DNA of 64,000 bases from Pseudoneurospora amorphoporcata (Eukaryota > Ascomycota > Sordariomycetes > Sordariales > Sordariaceae). Numbering within the stretch: position 1 is the stretch's first letter; each line of letters begins with the position of its first letter. The position numbers were made by a program, and so were the translations under genes. A model generated the notes under the pieces. It did no database searches and had not been told where the DNA came from. It was given only the letters and a program-made list of their open reading frames with translations. Positions 1 to 8,923 of the stretch are shown here, one piece after another. Where the stretch lies: NCBI GenBank assembly GCA_033297205.1, contig MU859075.1, positions 212,850 through 276,849 on the forward strand, in the 5' to 3' direction.

Positions 1-1425
1 CCTACTACTTCAACATCTCTACGACCCCGGGCTAACAAAAGAAGAGTAGTGACATTTCATAACTGCGCTCCCACTGTATCGAAACTCGAACATCACCAGC
101 CAACGACATCCATAGATATCATCCATACTTGACACCAAACACCTCGGGCACGAAGACACTTGTGAAACTCAAGCGACCTCACACTCGAACCACGTCCATC
201 TCCTCACTCTTACTTGCCCCGGACAAAGTCATGAACATCCATTACACACCCATATCCCTTTTCAGTTTTTTCATTGGAAGACATTCTACGTTGGGAGGTC
301 ACACCAAGACCGTATACAAGCCATCTACCTCCCACTTTTGGATACAGCTGCTCCAGCTTCAGCTTTTTCAACCCATTCTCTAGGCATTTTCTGTATGGCC
401 TGATCCCCAAGTAATTCCGGCCGAGGTGTTCCCAAAATCTTAGAAACTATATTACAGTTCTGTGATGGCCTTTCCTAGCTGAAGCGAGACGTACTAGACT
501 GTCTATGTTCGGTATATTTTTACGACTACTTCGCCAGGCGCCTCATCCACAGGATATAAGGTCCCTTATCGAGCCGCACTACCACAACAGACGGCCCAGT
601 GGTTTCTGTTGAAAAAAATACTGCCGGGTGCGCGGTACTCGAGGTACAGTTTTTGTAGGTCGCAGCTGCGGCGTTGTGCGTTCGTTCCACAAACTTACTT
701 GGGCGACTGAGCTTTTTTATTTTTTTTATTGTCTTTAAAACAATTGGGAGACTAATGTAATCATTGAAGTTAGGCTCTTGCTTTTTTCTTTCATCTTTTG
801 GTCTTCCCAAAGTAGGTTTTATTTTGCGCGGGGGGTGGTGGGAAGTGGAAGATGCCTCCGTCGCGAACGAGCATCGCCAGCCAGATACCGACACTCGTCG
901 GACACTCGTCGGATACTCGCCGGACATACACCAAATATTTACAGTATACTTACCGAAGACTTAGAAAACGGGTTATAAACAGTTTGCAAAGACTTTTGCG
1001 AAGAATTAATGAAGAGTTGGCAAAGACTTTGGGAAGACTTCACGAACACTTACCGAACATTTACTAGAAACTTACCAGACAATTCCATGCCAAATACTTT
1101 CCAAACACAGCACACATACTGCCCAGAACATCTCGAGGCATCACAAGTCTGTCATTACCTCAAATTTCCATCGGCTAAGTAGCCAGCGGACTGCCAGATC
1201 AATAAGATACGGGCTATTTAGCAGGTTAAGGTATTGGACTTTGATCCTCACCAATCGCACAAGTTTTCGCTAATTCAAATTCTCATTGACTACGGAATCA
1301 AGCATTGCGGCAATCTTGGTTTTAAAATACAAACAACGCCTCCCCTTACTCGTACACTAGCCATAGAGGTGGACTGGCCGTTGCACCGCCCGTTGTACAC
1401 TCCCGGCATACACTTACTAACTGGA
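1..1425. other. Left-edge stretch without a supported gene
   Basis: No open frame here looks like a gene. A 133-codon minus-strand frame (526-927) has no ATG context, family motif or splice partner that I can see. The stretch contains the degenerate short-period array listed separately at 888-1135. It probably holds the 3' flank of the minus-strand gene that ends at 1426. Confidence 0.5.
888..1135. repeat. Degenerate tandem array, period about 10-11 bp
   Basis: The stretch opens with near-perfect units (ACACTCGTCGG, ACACTCGTCGG, ATACTCGCCGG). It then decays into variants such as AACACTTACCG, AACATTTACTA and GAAACTTACCA, with interspersed AAGACTT words. The unit is close to one helical turn. 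It reads as an old, diverged minisatellite; nothing in it suggests a coding function. Confidence 0.45.
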
Positions 1426-2298
1426 TCAGAAAGTAGGCGCCCCACAAGAATCATAGTCCGTCGCAGGATTATACCTATCCGCCTCTACCAATTTCAACAC
1501 CTGTCTGAGCTTCTTGAACACGCCATCGCCGACGCGCGACGACAGCTTCACCAACTCCTGCACACTCCCCACCCAGTTCGACCCGCCCATCGGGTCCTTG
1601 CACACTATCATCATCTTGATGTTATGGTTCTTGTGATTGAACTTGTCCTTGATCAACGACAACATCTTGCCATCCAGGCCCGGCCTGCCCCGACCACTGG
1701 AAAAGTCTTCCGGGATGGTCTGACCGAACTCGTTTGAAAGGGTCAAAAGACGACGCAGAATGCGTTGCATGCTTCTGGCTGCGCGGCGCTTGTCTTCCAC
1801 CTCCGAGTCGAAGTCAGTTCGGCGGAGGAGGAGATCGAAACTTTTGTCAGCTGTGGCGAAGAGCTGTCTTAACCGGGTGCTCGGCTCGGAAGCGTCCTGG
1901 TCCGGCGGGAGGGTAGAAAGGATCTTGACCTGTTCATTGAAAGAAATCAAGTTGTAGTCAAGTTCAATGTCAATCGTCCGCTGGTCCTTAAAGAGGTCGT
2001 CCTCGTAGATTTCCTGGAGCGATTTGCCGATAGTGTGTGGGTCACGAGCGGCGGCGAAAGCGAGGAGATCGTCTCGGACGCTGATGGGGATCAGAGGTTC
2101 ACCGGTTCGGTGCTTGCGCTCGGTGAGAATTGAGAGATAGTAGTCTTTTTCATCGGCAAGGTCTTCTTCCTCTTCGTCCTCAGTCGGGCGGGGGTCTTCG
2201 TCTTCATTGGGGGGCGATTCTTCGAGGTCGCTGTCGGTGCGTGCTCGTTTCTTGGGAGGACAGCGATTGGGTGAGGCAGATGCGGTAGTTTCGGCCAT
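1426..2298 (-). CDS. Conserved hypothetical protein (290 aa), acidic N-terminus
   Basis: Intronless minus-strand frame of 290 codons. I start it at the ATG at 2298, which opens with MAETTASASPN. An upstream in-frame start at 2424 would add 42 hydrophobic, low-complexity residues and looks like 5' UTR. The N-terminal 65 residues hold a KKRAR basic patch that may be a nuclear localisation signal, then a long Asp/Glu stretch. The rest is helical and charged, without a domain I can name. Residues around YYLSILTER...PLIPIS.RD.LLAFAAARD recur in the frame at 5128-5652, so this belongs to a small local family. The protein ends with GAPTF and a TGA. Function is unknown; nuclear location is inference from the basic patch only. 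Confidence 0.7.
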   Translation of the reverse strand: MAETTASASPNRCPPKKRARTDSDLEESPPNEDEDPRPTEDEEEEDLADEKDYYLSILTERKHRTGEPLIPISVRDDLLAFAAARDPHTIGKSLQEIYEDDLFKDQRTIDIELDYNLISFNEQVKILSTLPPDQDASEPSTRLRQLFATADKSFDLLLRRTDFDSEVEDKRRAARSMQRILRRLLTLSNEFGQTIPEDFSSGRGRPGLDGKMLSLIKDKFNHKNHNIKMMIVCKDPMGGSNWVGSVQELVKLSSRVGDGVFKKLRQVLKLVEADRYNPATDYDSCGAPTF

Positions 2299-2815
2299 TG
2301 TTTTTGGTGTTGAGAGAAATGGCGAGTGTCGCTTTTGGGCTGAACTAGCTGAAAAACGCAATAGTAATACGGTTGGAAACAGAAGGTGGAAGTTGAAAGG
2401 AGGACGGAGCAAGTCTGGCAGCATGGTGTCCTTTATTCCTGGTTGCTATGTAAAACCTCTCTCTGTTTCTCTAATCTGATCATAGTTACGGCATCATCAC
2501 GCATGGAGTACGTCGTTGACATGGAACTGGTCGTGATAGCTCAGGCGAACCCCCCCCCCCCAAATTGCAACCAAAACAGGTCCGGCGGCGAGGGGGGTCA
2601 CTTCAGCTCCAGAACCAATAGAAATACCTGCATTGTGCGTTGAGCAAGCGAAATTTCACATTGCTTCCCGTACAGGTATTTCTGAAGCACGTTTTGCGTG
2701 CAGCCCGAATGCATACCTACCTCGACATGAACCATATCTCAACGTCCTATCGGGACATCGTGAGGTTAAGAAAGCATCCATCACACCCACATAGCCCCTT
2801 CCCCAGAACAACATC
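2299..2815. other. Intergenic region with C-tract
   Basis: About 0.5 kb between two minus-strand genes. It holds the 5' flank of the 1426-2298 gene and the 3' flank of the 2816-4161 gene. A run of about 13 C residues lies near 2550. I see no further gene in it. Confidence 0.5.
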
Positions 2816-4161
2816 CTACTCTTCTGCCTCCTCTTCAACGCCGTCACCATCTTTTCCCGCAGACTTCGAACTCGGCTTTTCTCGACACACAATGCAGTCC
2901 AATCTCCACTTCAAGAAATCAGCCTCTTCCCCTATCACATCATGATCTCCTCCCTCTTGCTCCATGTCCTCCCCTCTTTCTTCTTCTTCTGATTCAGGCA
3001 ATTCATCCATGGCCCTGTCCATCATCCTATACTCAATCCTCACTTTCCTCCTAACAGACCCTGTTGTCTCCGCGCAGCTTGACGGGCTCGTACGTATAGT
3101 TGCGAGTCTAGTCGAGCTTTTCTGACGCGGATCCATTGCCGAGAGCTGTTGAGGATTGCGATGCTGACTTGGCGCTGGTGGGATCTGGACAGATGCTCGC
3201 GGTAGGGGAGGTGGTAGGGCGGATGTGTTATGGTTGTCGTTGGAGGTCGGTATTATACCAGGGACAGTCCCATGCTCGACCATACTTCGGGCGAGAAGAT
3301 CCAGAGATTTTCGGTAATCACAGGCGGTGGCAAAGGTTTGGACCGAGGCGTTGGACGTGGTCTTGGTACTAAGAATACTAATTCTTGACAGCGTTCGACG
3401 GAGACTCGAGAACGGAGGAGGAGACCTCTGTTGGTCCACATGAGAGATTCCCTCTTCCTCCTGTACAAAGTGACAGCTGAACACTGATGATGATTGACGA
3501 GACGGTGTTGGACGCAGAGTGTCCATTGAGCTTCGAAGGCTGGTGGGGAAGAGAAGACGATCTTGCTGTACGGTACGGGCAGTGACAAAGCTCTCCAGTG
3601 ATACCCGACTCCTTATGGAAGACAAGTAACCGACCCGGCTAGAAGGCCTTGAGTCGGCTCGTTGACGGAACTGTTCTGCGAGTTCCTGGATTTGCCTTGC
3701 TTGATGGGCTTGAGATGCGAGCAGGTTATTCCTATTCGTTTGTCAGGAGTTGCGAATGATAAGACGAGATATTTCTTCTTCTACTTTTTCACGGCTTACA
3801 TTTGCAGTTGTAGTTCTGCTACCCGCGTACTGTTGCCTGGTTGAATAGTGGAGTTGCTGTCATGACTGCTGCTGCCGATGCTTGTCCTGCTGCTCCCGCT
3901 GCTGACGCTGTTGTTTTCGATCTCGTTCTCATCGATAGTAGTGACGTTCGCCCTTTCGAGTTTCAACACAGCCTCAACAAAAGCCACACTGGTCTTCAGC
4001 TGTCTTATCTGAGTCGCAAGTGCTATCTCTCGCTGCTTAGAGCGAAAGATGGCGGGAAGCCGTCTGCGACGGAAGAGAAATGCCGCTTCATCTATGACGT
4101 TTTCGCATTCTTTCGTCAAACCTTTAAAAATACTATGACTAACCAGGAAAAGCAGAACCAT
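2816..4161 (-). CDS. Hypothetical coiled-coil protein with acidic C-terminus (425 aa)
   Basis: Two minus-strand exons, 4161-3800 and 3731-2816, join across a 68-nt intron (GTAAGC donor, AATAG acceptor). Neither exon alone explains the protein, and the join is in frame. Residues about 20-160 form a charged helical stretch (FRSKQREIALATQIRQLK; then a Gln/Ala-rich run ending ELAEQFRQRADSR). The intron interrupts this putative coiled coil. The middle is Ser/Pro-rich and probably disordered. The tail is strongly acidic (SEEEERGEDMEQEGGD) and carries a single CIVC pair near the end. I do not recognise the family. The start is uncertain: the first 12 residues are hydrophobic and could be an intron read-through, so a further 5' exon is possible. 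Confidence 0.6.
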
Positions 4162-5127
4162 GGAGCTGTTACTCGTAATGACGTGCTGTCCAAGCCATTT
4201 AAATCAGTTTCCTATTAGCGTCCTCACAACCTCCAATATCTGGTATTCTGAACCATAGATGTCTTTGGCAGCCGCAAGCATGTAGGTACCCACAGAATAC
4301 ATTCCGGGCGGATCTAGGACATTCAGTAGATCGGAAAGAATATCAGTGGCAAAAGCAAAATCGAACGCGCGTGCGCCCCCCCCCTAACTCCAACATTAGG
4401 TTTTGAGATTGCGCACGATATTCGCGGTAAATAATGAAAGATGGCCTGAACGTCAAAGTATACGCTGCCAAATGCAGCAACAAATCGTCGACGGGATATG
4501 AGTTTGCGATCTCTTTTTTTTTTTTTTTGAAGAATGACAGGAAGGACAGAGCCTTATTTTACTCCCCCGACTTTCCCACGCATCAGTGTGTCCTTATTAC
4601 ACATTTGATTTCAACCTAGGCATTTTGGAATTGGAAAAGTTTCACAAAAAGTCCTGGTGGATCTTTTCTGAATGAGTTTCATCCCTATCACGGTTTTGGA
4701 AAGGCGTTTTTGATTTAGCAAGCGAAGCGGTCGTGAAAATGAACCGAACACGAACAGTCTAATACTGCTCGCTTTAGATATTTAAAAAGGCCGTCGCAAC
4801 ACTGTTTGTTGTAGGGGTCACAGAAAATTGAAACACGTTGGACAGAGTCCATCAAGGATACTTCCGTTTAGAAATGCCTAAGAGCCGAGTGTGAAAGGTA
4901 AAATTGAAGACGCTCAGGTGTGCCATGTACTACTGACCGTAACAGGCGCCGGTTTATTCCTACAACCAATTCGGCAAACAAGGATTCAAGAAGCATGATG
5001 ACGAGTCCGGTTAAGCAATGCATCAGGCGTGTGCCACAGCGAGTTAAGCTGGGAAATTATCATTACTATTCTTTATTGGTCAGTCCTATCTCGTATCCTA
5101 GCTCTTGCTGACTCTTGTCGGAGCAAT
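4162..5127. other. Intergenic region, A+T-leaning, homopolymer tracts
   Basis: Nothing coding is evident. It contains a C-tract near 4376 and a T-tract near 4517. It separates the coiled-coil hypothetical gene from the decayed gene at 5128-6204. Confidence 0.5.
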
Positions 5128-6204
5128 TCAGAGTCTCGCTCTCTGCTTCCTTTTTTCAGCGTGTACGTTGGTGATGCGCCTGCTACGCTTCTTGCCGTGG
5201 CGGGCCTTTGCTACAAAGTATTCGCGTTGGAGCAGACCGCCGATCTTGTCGTCGCGGGCGGCAGCAAGGGCGAGGAGCTCGTCTCGGTCGCTGATGGAGA
5301 TCAGGGGTCTATCGGTTCGATTGTGGCGCTCGGAGAGGAGAGAAAGGTAGTGGGCTTTGACGGCTGAAGGCGTTTCCTCATCGGTGGATGGAAAAGGAAA
5401 AATGGAAAGGCTTCTCTCCTTCTCGCTGTCAGCTGAGCCCGACGCATTATCTTCCGCTTTTCCGTCACCTGATCTTCCATTTTTCAATCCCTCCTTCATC
5501 TGTTCGGCGATTTTGGCAAGGAGGCTCAAGGCCTCAGCAGACTTGGCGCTCGAGCTGACGATGGCCTCTAAAGCCTCGACCTGTCGAATGCTGCACTCAC
5601 TCTCCCTGGTGGTTGCGATGCTCGGGCTTTGGCGAGGAAGTGTGGTCAACACGGCAGAGGACGAACCAGGAGTGGCGCCGGCGCGGACAGAGGGTTGAGC
5701 GTCGAGTATTTTATTGATTCTTCTGTTGCGCTTTGATCTCCCTAATGACGTTTTGAAGTCCGTTCATGACCTCCTGGGGACGGTTATCGCTCTTGTTCTT
5801 CGTACGGTTTTCGTCCCACCAGGCCTTAAGCTCGGACTGGACATGCGGAGGAACCTATACGAGTTAAACAAATTTCAAAAAGAAATAAGCTTGACAGCTG
5901 CAGTTGAAGTTACTTAACTTACAGGAATGCACGTCCGATGGTGACCATTCTTTGCGCATTGCTAGCACGCACTTCCACGTCCACCTTGGTTGTTACATTT
6001 CTGGCCCGGTGTATGGAAAGCCGTTGGCCCTGTAAAGACGGCGGCACAGTCAGAGATTCTTTGACCGGAGCAGCCAATCCAGATCATCACCATCATCCTC
6101 AAACGTCGACTCCATACATCACACCCAGTCAGATGGGCTTGGGCCACATCGCCCTTTCTAACCTCTGTGTATGGCCTCACGGTGCTCACCAACTCAACCA
6201 CCAA
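5128..6204 (-). pseudogene. Decayed paralogue of the 1426-2298 gene with CCHC-like knuckle
   Basis: Three minus-strand pieces look like one broken gene. The first (6204-5965) ends at a TAG (5964-5962). Directly after that TAG the same frame continues with QCAKNGHHRTCIP, a CCHC-type zinc-knuckle pattern. A canonical intron (GTAAGT...CGTATAG, about 75 nt, around 5844-5921) then joins it to VPPHVQSELKAWWDENR and on to KAQQKNQ, where the frame closes at a TAA. A one-base shift near 5725 opens the last frame (5652-5128 and just upstream). That frame carries HYLSLLSER...PLISIS.RD.LLALAAARD, matching the 1426-2298 protein closely. Two interruptions suggest a pseudogene. An alternative is two short genes, or sequence errors. 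Confidence 0.5.
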
Positions 6205-6266
6205 CCCACATCCACACCATCCCGATAATCCAACACCTAACGTGACAAGAATCAGGAGGTAGCTTA

Positions 6267-6274
6267 TTCATAAG
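6267..6274 (+). promoter_or_regulatory. TATA-like box of 5S gene copy 1
   Basis: TTCATAAG lies at -31 to -24 of the 5S gene. The other three copies carry TTCATAAA, TTCATTAG and TTTATAAG at exactly the same distance. Upstream TATA-like elements are known to matter for Neurospora 5S transcription by RNA polymerase III. Confidence 0.7.
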
Positions 6275-6297
6275 CACTCGCTTTGGAAAGAATTAGT

Positions 6298-6416
6298 ACA
6301 TACGACCATACCCACTGGAAAACTCGGGATCCCGTCCGCTCTCCCATAGATAAGCCAGTGAGGGCCAGACTAGTAGTTGGGTCGGTGACGACCAGCGAAT
6401 CCCTGGTGTTGTATGT
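6298..6416 (+). rRNA. 5S ribosomal RNA, dispersed copy 1
   Basis: A 119-nt gene beginning ACATACGACC and ending GTTGTATGT, with terminal stem complementarity. It carries the internal control region expected of fungal 5S genes (AGTAGTTGGGT, GACCAGCGAATCCC). A T6 tract at 6419-6424 is the likely polymerase III terminator. It is identical base for base to the three other copies in this window. It lies 227 bp beyond the EME1 stop codon and points toward EME1, so the two transcripts converge. Confidence 0.97.
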
Positions 6417-6594
6417 CATTTTTTCTCGTGTTTTTTTTTCCTTGCCATCATTTATTTTTTGCCAATTGTCTGCATCACACGGGCCGATGCGAACATTCCA
6501 TGTACCTATGGCGGGTTGAAGTATCATCATATATTTTCCATATCCGTCCCTATCATATACAGCTATCCCATCCCAGTTCCATACCCTTTCCCAC

Positions 6595-6630
6595 CCCCAT
6601 CCCCATCCCCATCCCCATCCCCATCCCCAG
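6595..6630. repeat. (CCCCAT)n hexanucleotide microsatellite
   Basis: Six near-perfect CCCCAT units lie just beyond the EME1 stop codon, in its 3' UTR. On the minus strand and in the EME1 frame they read as alternating Gly-Asp codons after the stop. Confidence 0.9.
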
Positions 6631-6643
6631 ACCCCCTTGCCCC

Positions 6644-8923
6644 CTAAACCTCCGTACTCATCTCATCCCTCCCCGTAAAAATCTTCCAAAGCCTCTTACT
6701 AACCGCCTTGCCCACCCTCTTCTCCCCAACCTCACCCTCCTTATTAATCACCCTCCTCACATCCTCCAGCGTCCCCGGCCCGCCCCTTTCTAGGGCGTTC
6801 ACCAGCCTTCCAACACTAGGATACTCATTCGCGATCCCCATGGCTATGGGCGCCGTGATCCTCGCTACCTCCTGCAGCGTCCGCACGTAAATGTCTTTTG
6901 GGTCGATGCCCGTACGGACCTGTCCGCTGTCCATGCAGAAACCGGCCGACTTCATCAAGTAATCTTCCAGACGTGTCTTGTAGGGCGCGACGGCGAGTTG
7001 TTGAGTGAAGAGCTGGAGTTGGGTAGCGGTTTCCTGGGCGCAGGTGGTGTGGTAGATTTGCAGGGAGTGGAGGAGTTGGAGTTGGAGGAGGGCGGTGTCG
7101 ATTTGGATTTCGTTAATCTGAAGAGGGGGGTCGTTTTTCTTGGCCCGGCGGGCAGGCGCCGAGGCAGAAGCAGAAGCGTCCTCGGCTGCTAAACGGGAAC
7201 GGACCTCCGAGGCAAACTCGTTGTTACGCTTGTTACGGGATTTCGCGAGGAGTTGTTTCAGGCCCTCGATTAGGTAGATGGTTCGGTGACCGGGAAAATG
7301 GCGTTGCATCTTGAGCACGTGCGCTTCGAGATTGTGGCCCTCGGCGCCCATTGCAAGCTTGGCAAATTCGGCGGCGGGGAGGATGACGAGGCTGAACTTC
7401 TCGGTTTCGGTGGTCTCGGGGATGGGATCGTAATGGTGGCGCTCTTCGTCGTAGCGGGCTTTGACCACGCGGCGCCAGCGCACGACGTTGTCGACAGGGG
7501 AGGTCCAGGTGGTGACTTCTTTGACATCGACCTTTTTGAGAAACTCCTCGGCCTTGATCCTGGCGGCCTGGTCGAGGCTAGATGGAAGATCTACGATCAT
7601 CTCGGGGGTGGCGGTTTCCTTTCTGGTCTTCAGCTTGTTGGCTTCAGCGCGGGCGGCGGCGCGCTGCTTCTCTTCGGCCTTCTGTTGCCTCTCGCGCTCT
7701 TTCTCTCGCTTCTTCCTTTCTGCTGCGGCCTTCTTTTCGAGAGCTTTGTCTTCTCTTTCCCTGGCTCGTTCTTCGGCTGTTTTCCTTGCACCTCCTGCTG
7801 CGGGCTTCGGTCTTGTGGACCCCGTTGTTGTGGATGCGGACTTAGTGAATGTTCGCTTCGTAGGTCCCGACAGATCACCCGTCGTGGTGCGACTGGCTGG
7901 AAAGCGGAGATCGGATATGTCTGGGAAGTCATCATCATCGTCATCATCGGATAAAGGGTCAGTGACTCCGTCCTCGCCCGAGTCATCGAGGGCAATAACG
8001 TTCGATTGACTTCTCCCTAGTGGGCGGCGAGGACTAGATTTTGCTGGAAGGGGGGCCGAGCTTGATATGGGATCCCATGCTGCGGCTGTGGTTGGCGCCC
8101 TTGACGGCTCTCTTGGTTTCGGATTCATCCTTGGCGGAGGGTCTGCAAATGGATCATCGTCGGAATCGTCTATGACGGTGACTTCTGGTGTGACTTTCGC
8201 AGATGCAGATGCGGATGCAGGGGCAGGTCCTTTTCCTTTTTCCTCTCGGGTGGGTCTTGGGGGCGGGCTCGCAAAAGGATCGGAGTCGTCGTCATCATCA
8301 CGAAAGGTTGGTTTTGGCGCTGGTGGTTTGGACAGAGGTATTTTTGAGCTCGAAATATGGGGAGAGCTAGAAAATTCAACATCCTCTATTGCCCTACTGC
8401 TACTCCTTCTTGATGGCCCTGGCCGAGCGGGACTTTTGGTTATCGCTGGAACATGTGTTTGCGCCAGCCGAGCCTTCGGGCTGTCGGACTTTGAGACTGG
8501 AGGAGATAAGCGCTGTCGCTTCCTAGCTGGCTCGCTTGTTCGGTCACCTCCGGTTGTCGGTTTGCTGATATTGTCAATATCAGGAAAGCCATCCGAAGAC
8601 AGCCATGACATGTCAATGTCGAGTATCGAAGTTTCCTTCTGTGTTATACTCCGAGCAGAGCTTTTGTTGGACTTCAATTCTTGACTGTCCCCATTAAGAT
8701 CCAAGGTGCCGAGCCTAGGTTCTTCTCTGGCGAGGCGGTTTGGCGTAGATATTGGTGGAATATCATCGGCTGTGAGGTCAAAAATGTCGTAGTCTAGATC
8801 ATCATGGGGGATGGTCTTCTTTGCGCTGGGCGGTACACGCGACGACGACTTGTTGTTGGCAGCTGGTGTTGACTGAGGTTCTACCTCTGGGCTGGAGATA
8901 AGGTCAATAACGTCCGCGGGCAT
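6644..8923 (-). CDS. Crossover junction endonuclease non-catalytic subunit EME1/MMS4
   Basis: Intronless 759-codon frame. The likely product is the partner subunit of the Mus81 structure-specific nuclease, which cuts Holliday junctions, 3' flaps and stalled forks in the nucleus. The N-terminal 350 residues are disordered and acidic (DIFDLTADD, DDSDDDPFADP, DDDDDDDFPDI) with many SP/SSP sites, as in fungal Eme1/Mms4. A Lys/Glu-rich helix follows (about 390-450). The ERCC4-like fold covers about 470-700, including FSLVILPAAEF, HRTIYLIEGL and NEFASEV. The C-terminal helix-hairpin-helix part includes YLMKSAGFC, RTLQEVARIT and EYPSVGRLVNAL. The start MPADVIDLISSPE resembles Eme1 N-termini. The divergent nuclease fold lacks an obvious GDxxWV/ERKxxxD catalytic set, as expected for the non-catalytic partner. 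The call rests on remembered family pattern, not on a search. Confidence 0.85.
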   Translation of the reverse strand: MPADVIDLISSPEVEPQSTPAANNKSSSRVPPSAKKTIPHDDLDYDIFDLTADDIPPISTPNRLAREEPRLGTLDLNGDSQELKSNKSSARSITQKETSILDIDMSWLSSDGFPDIDNISKPTTGGDRTSEPARKRQRLSPPVSKSDSPKARLAQTHVPAITKSPARPGPSRRSSSRAIEDVEFSSSPHISSSKIPLSKPPAPKPTFRDDDDDSDPFASPPPRPTREEKGKGPAPASASASAKVTPEVTVIDDSDDDPFADPPPRMNPKPREPSRAPTTAAAWDPISSSAPLPAKSSPRRPLGRSQSNVIALDDSGEDGVTDPLSDDDDDDDFPDISDLRFPASRTTTGDLSGPTKRTFTKSASTTTGSTRPKPAAGGARKTAEERAREREDKALEKKAAAERKKREKERERQQKAEEKQRAAARAEANKLKTRKETATPEMIVDLPSSLDQAARIKAEEFLKKVDVKEVTTWTSPVDNVVRWRRVVKARYDEERHHYDPIPETTETEKFSLVILPAAEFAKLAMGAEGHNLEAHVLKMQRHFPGHRTIYLIEGLKQLLAKSRNKRNNEFASEVRSRLAAEDASASASAPARRAKKNDPPLQINEIQIDTALLQLQLLHSLQIYHTTCAQETATQLQLFTQQLAVAPYKTRLEDYLMKSAGFCMDSGQVRTGIDPKDIYVRTLQEVARITAPIAMGIANEYPSVGRLVNALERGGPGTLEDVRRVINKEGEVGEKRVGKAVSKRLWKIFTGRDEMSTEV

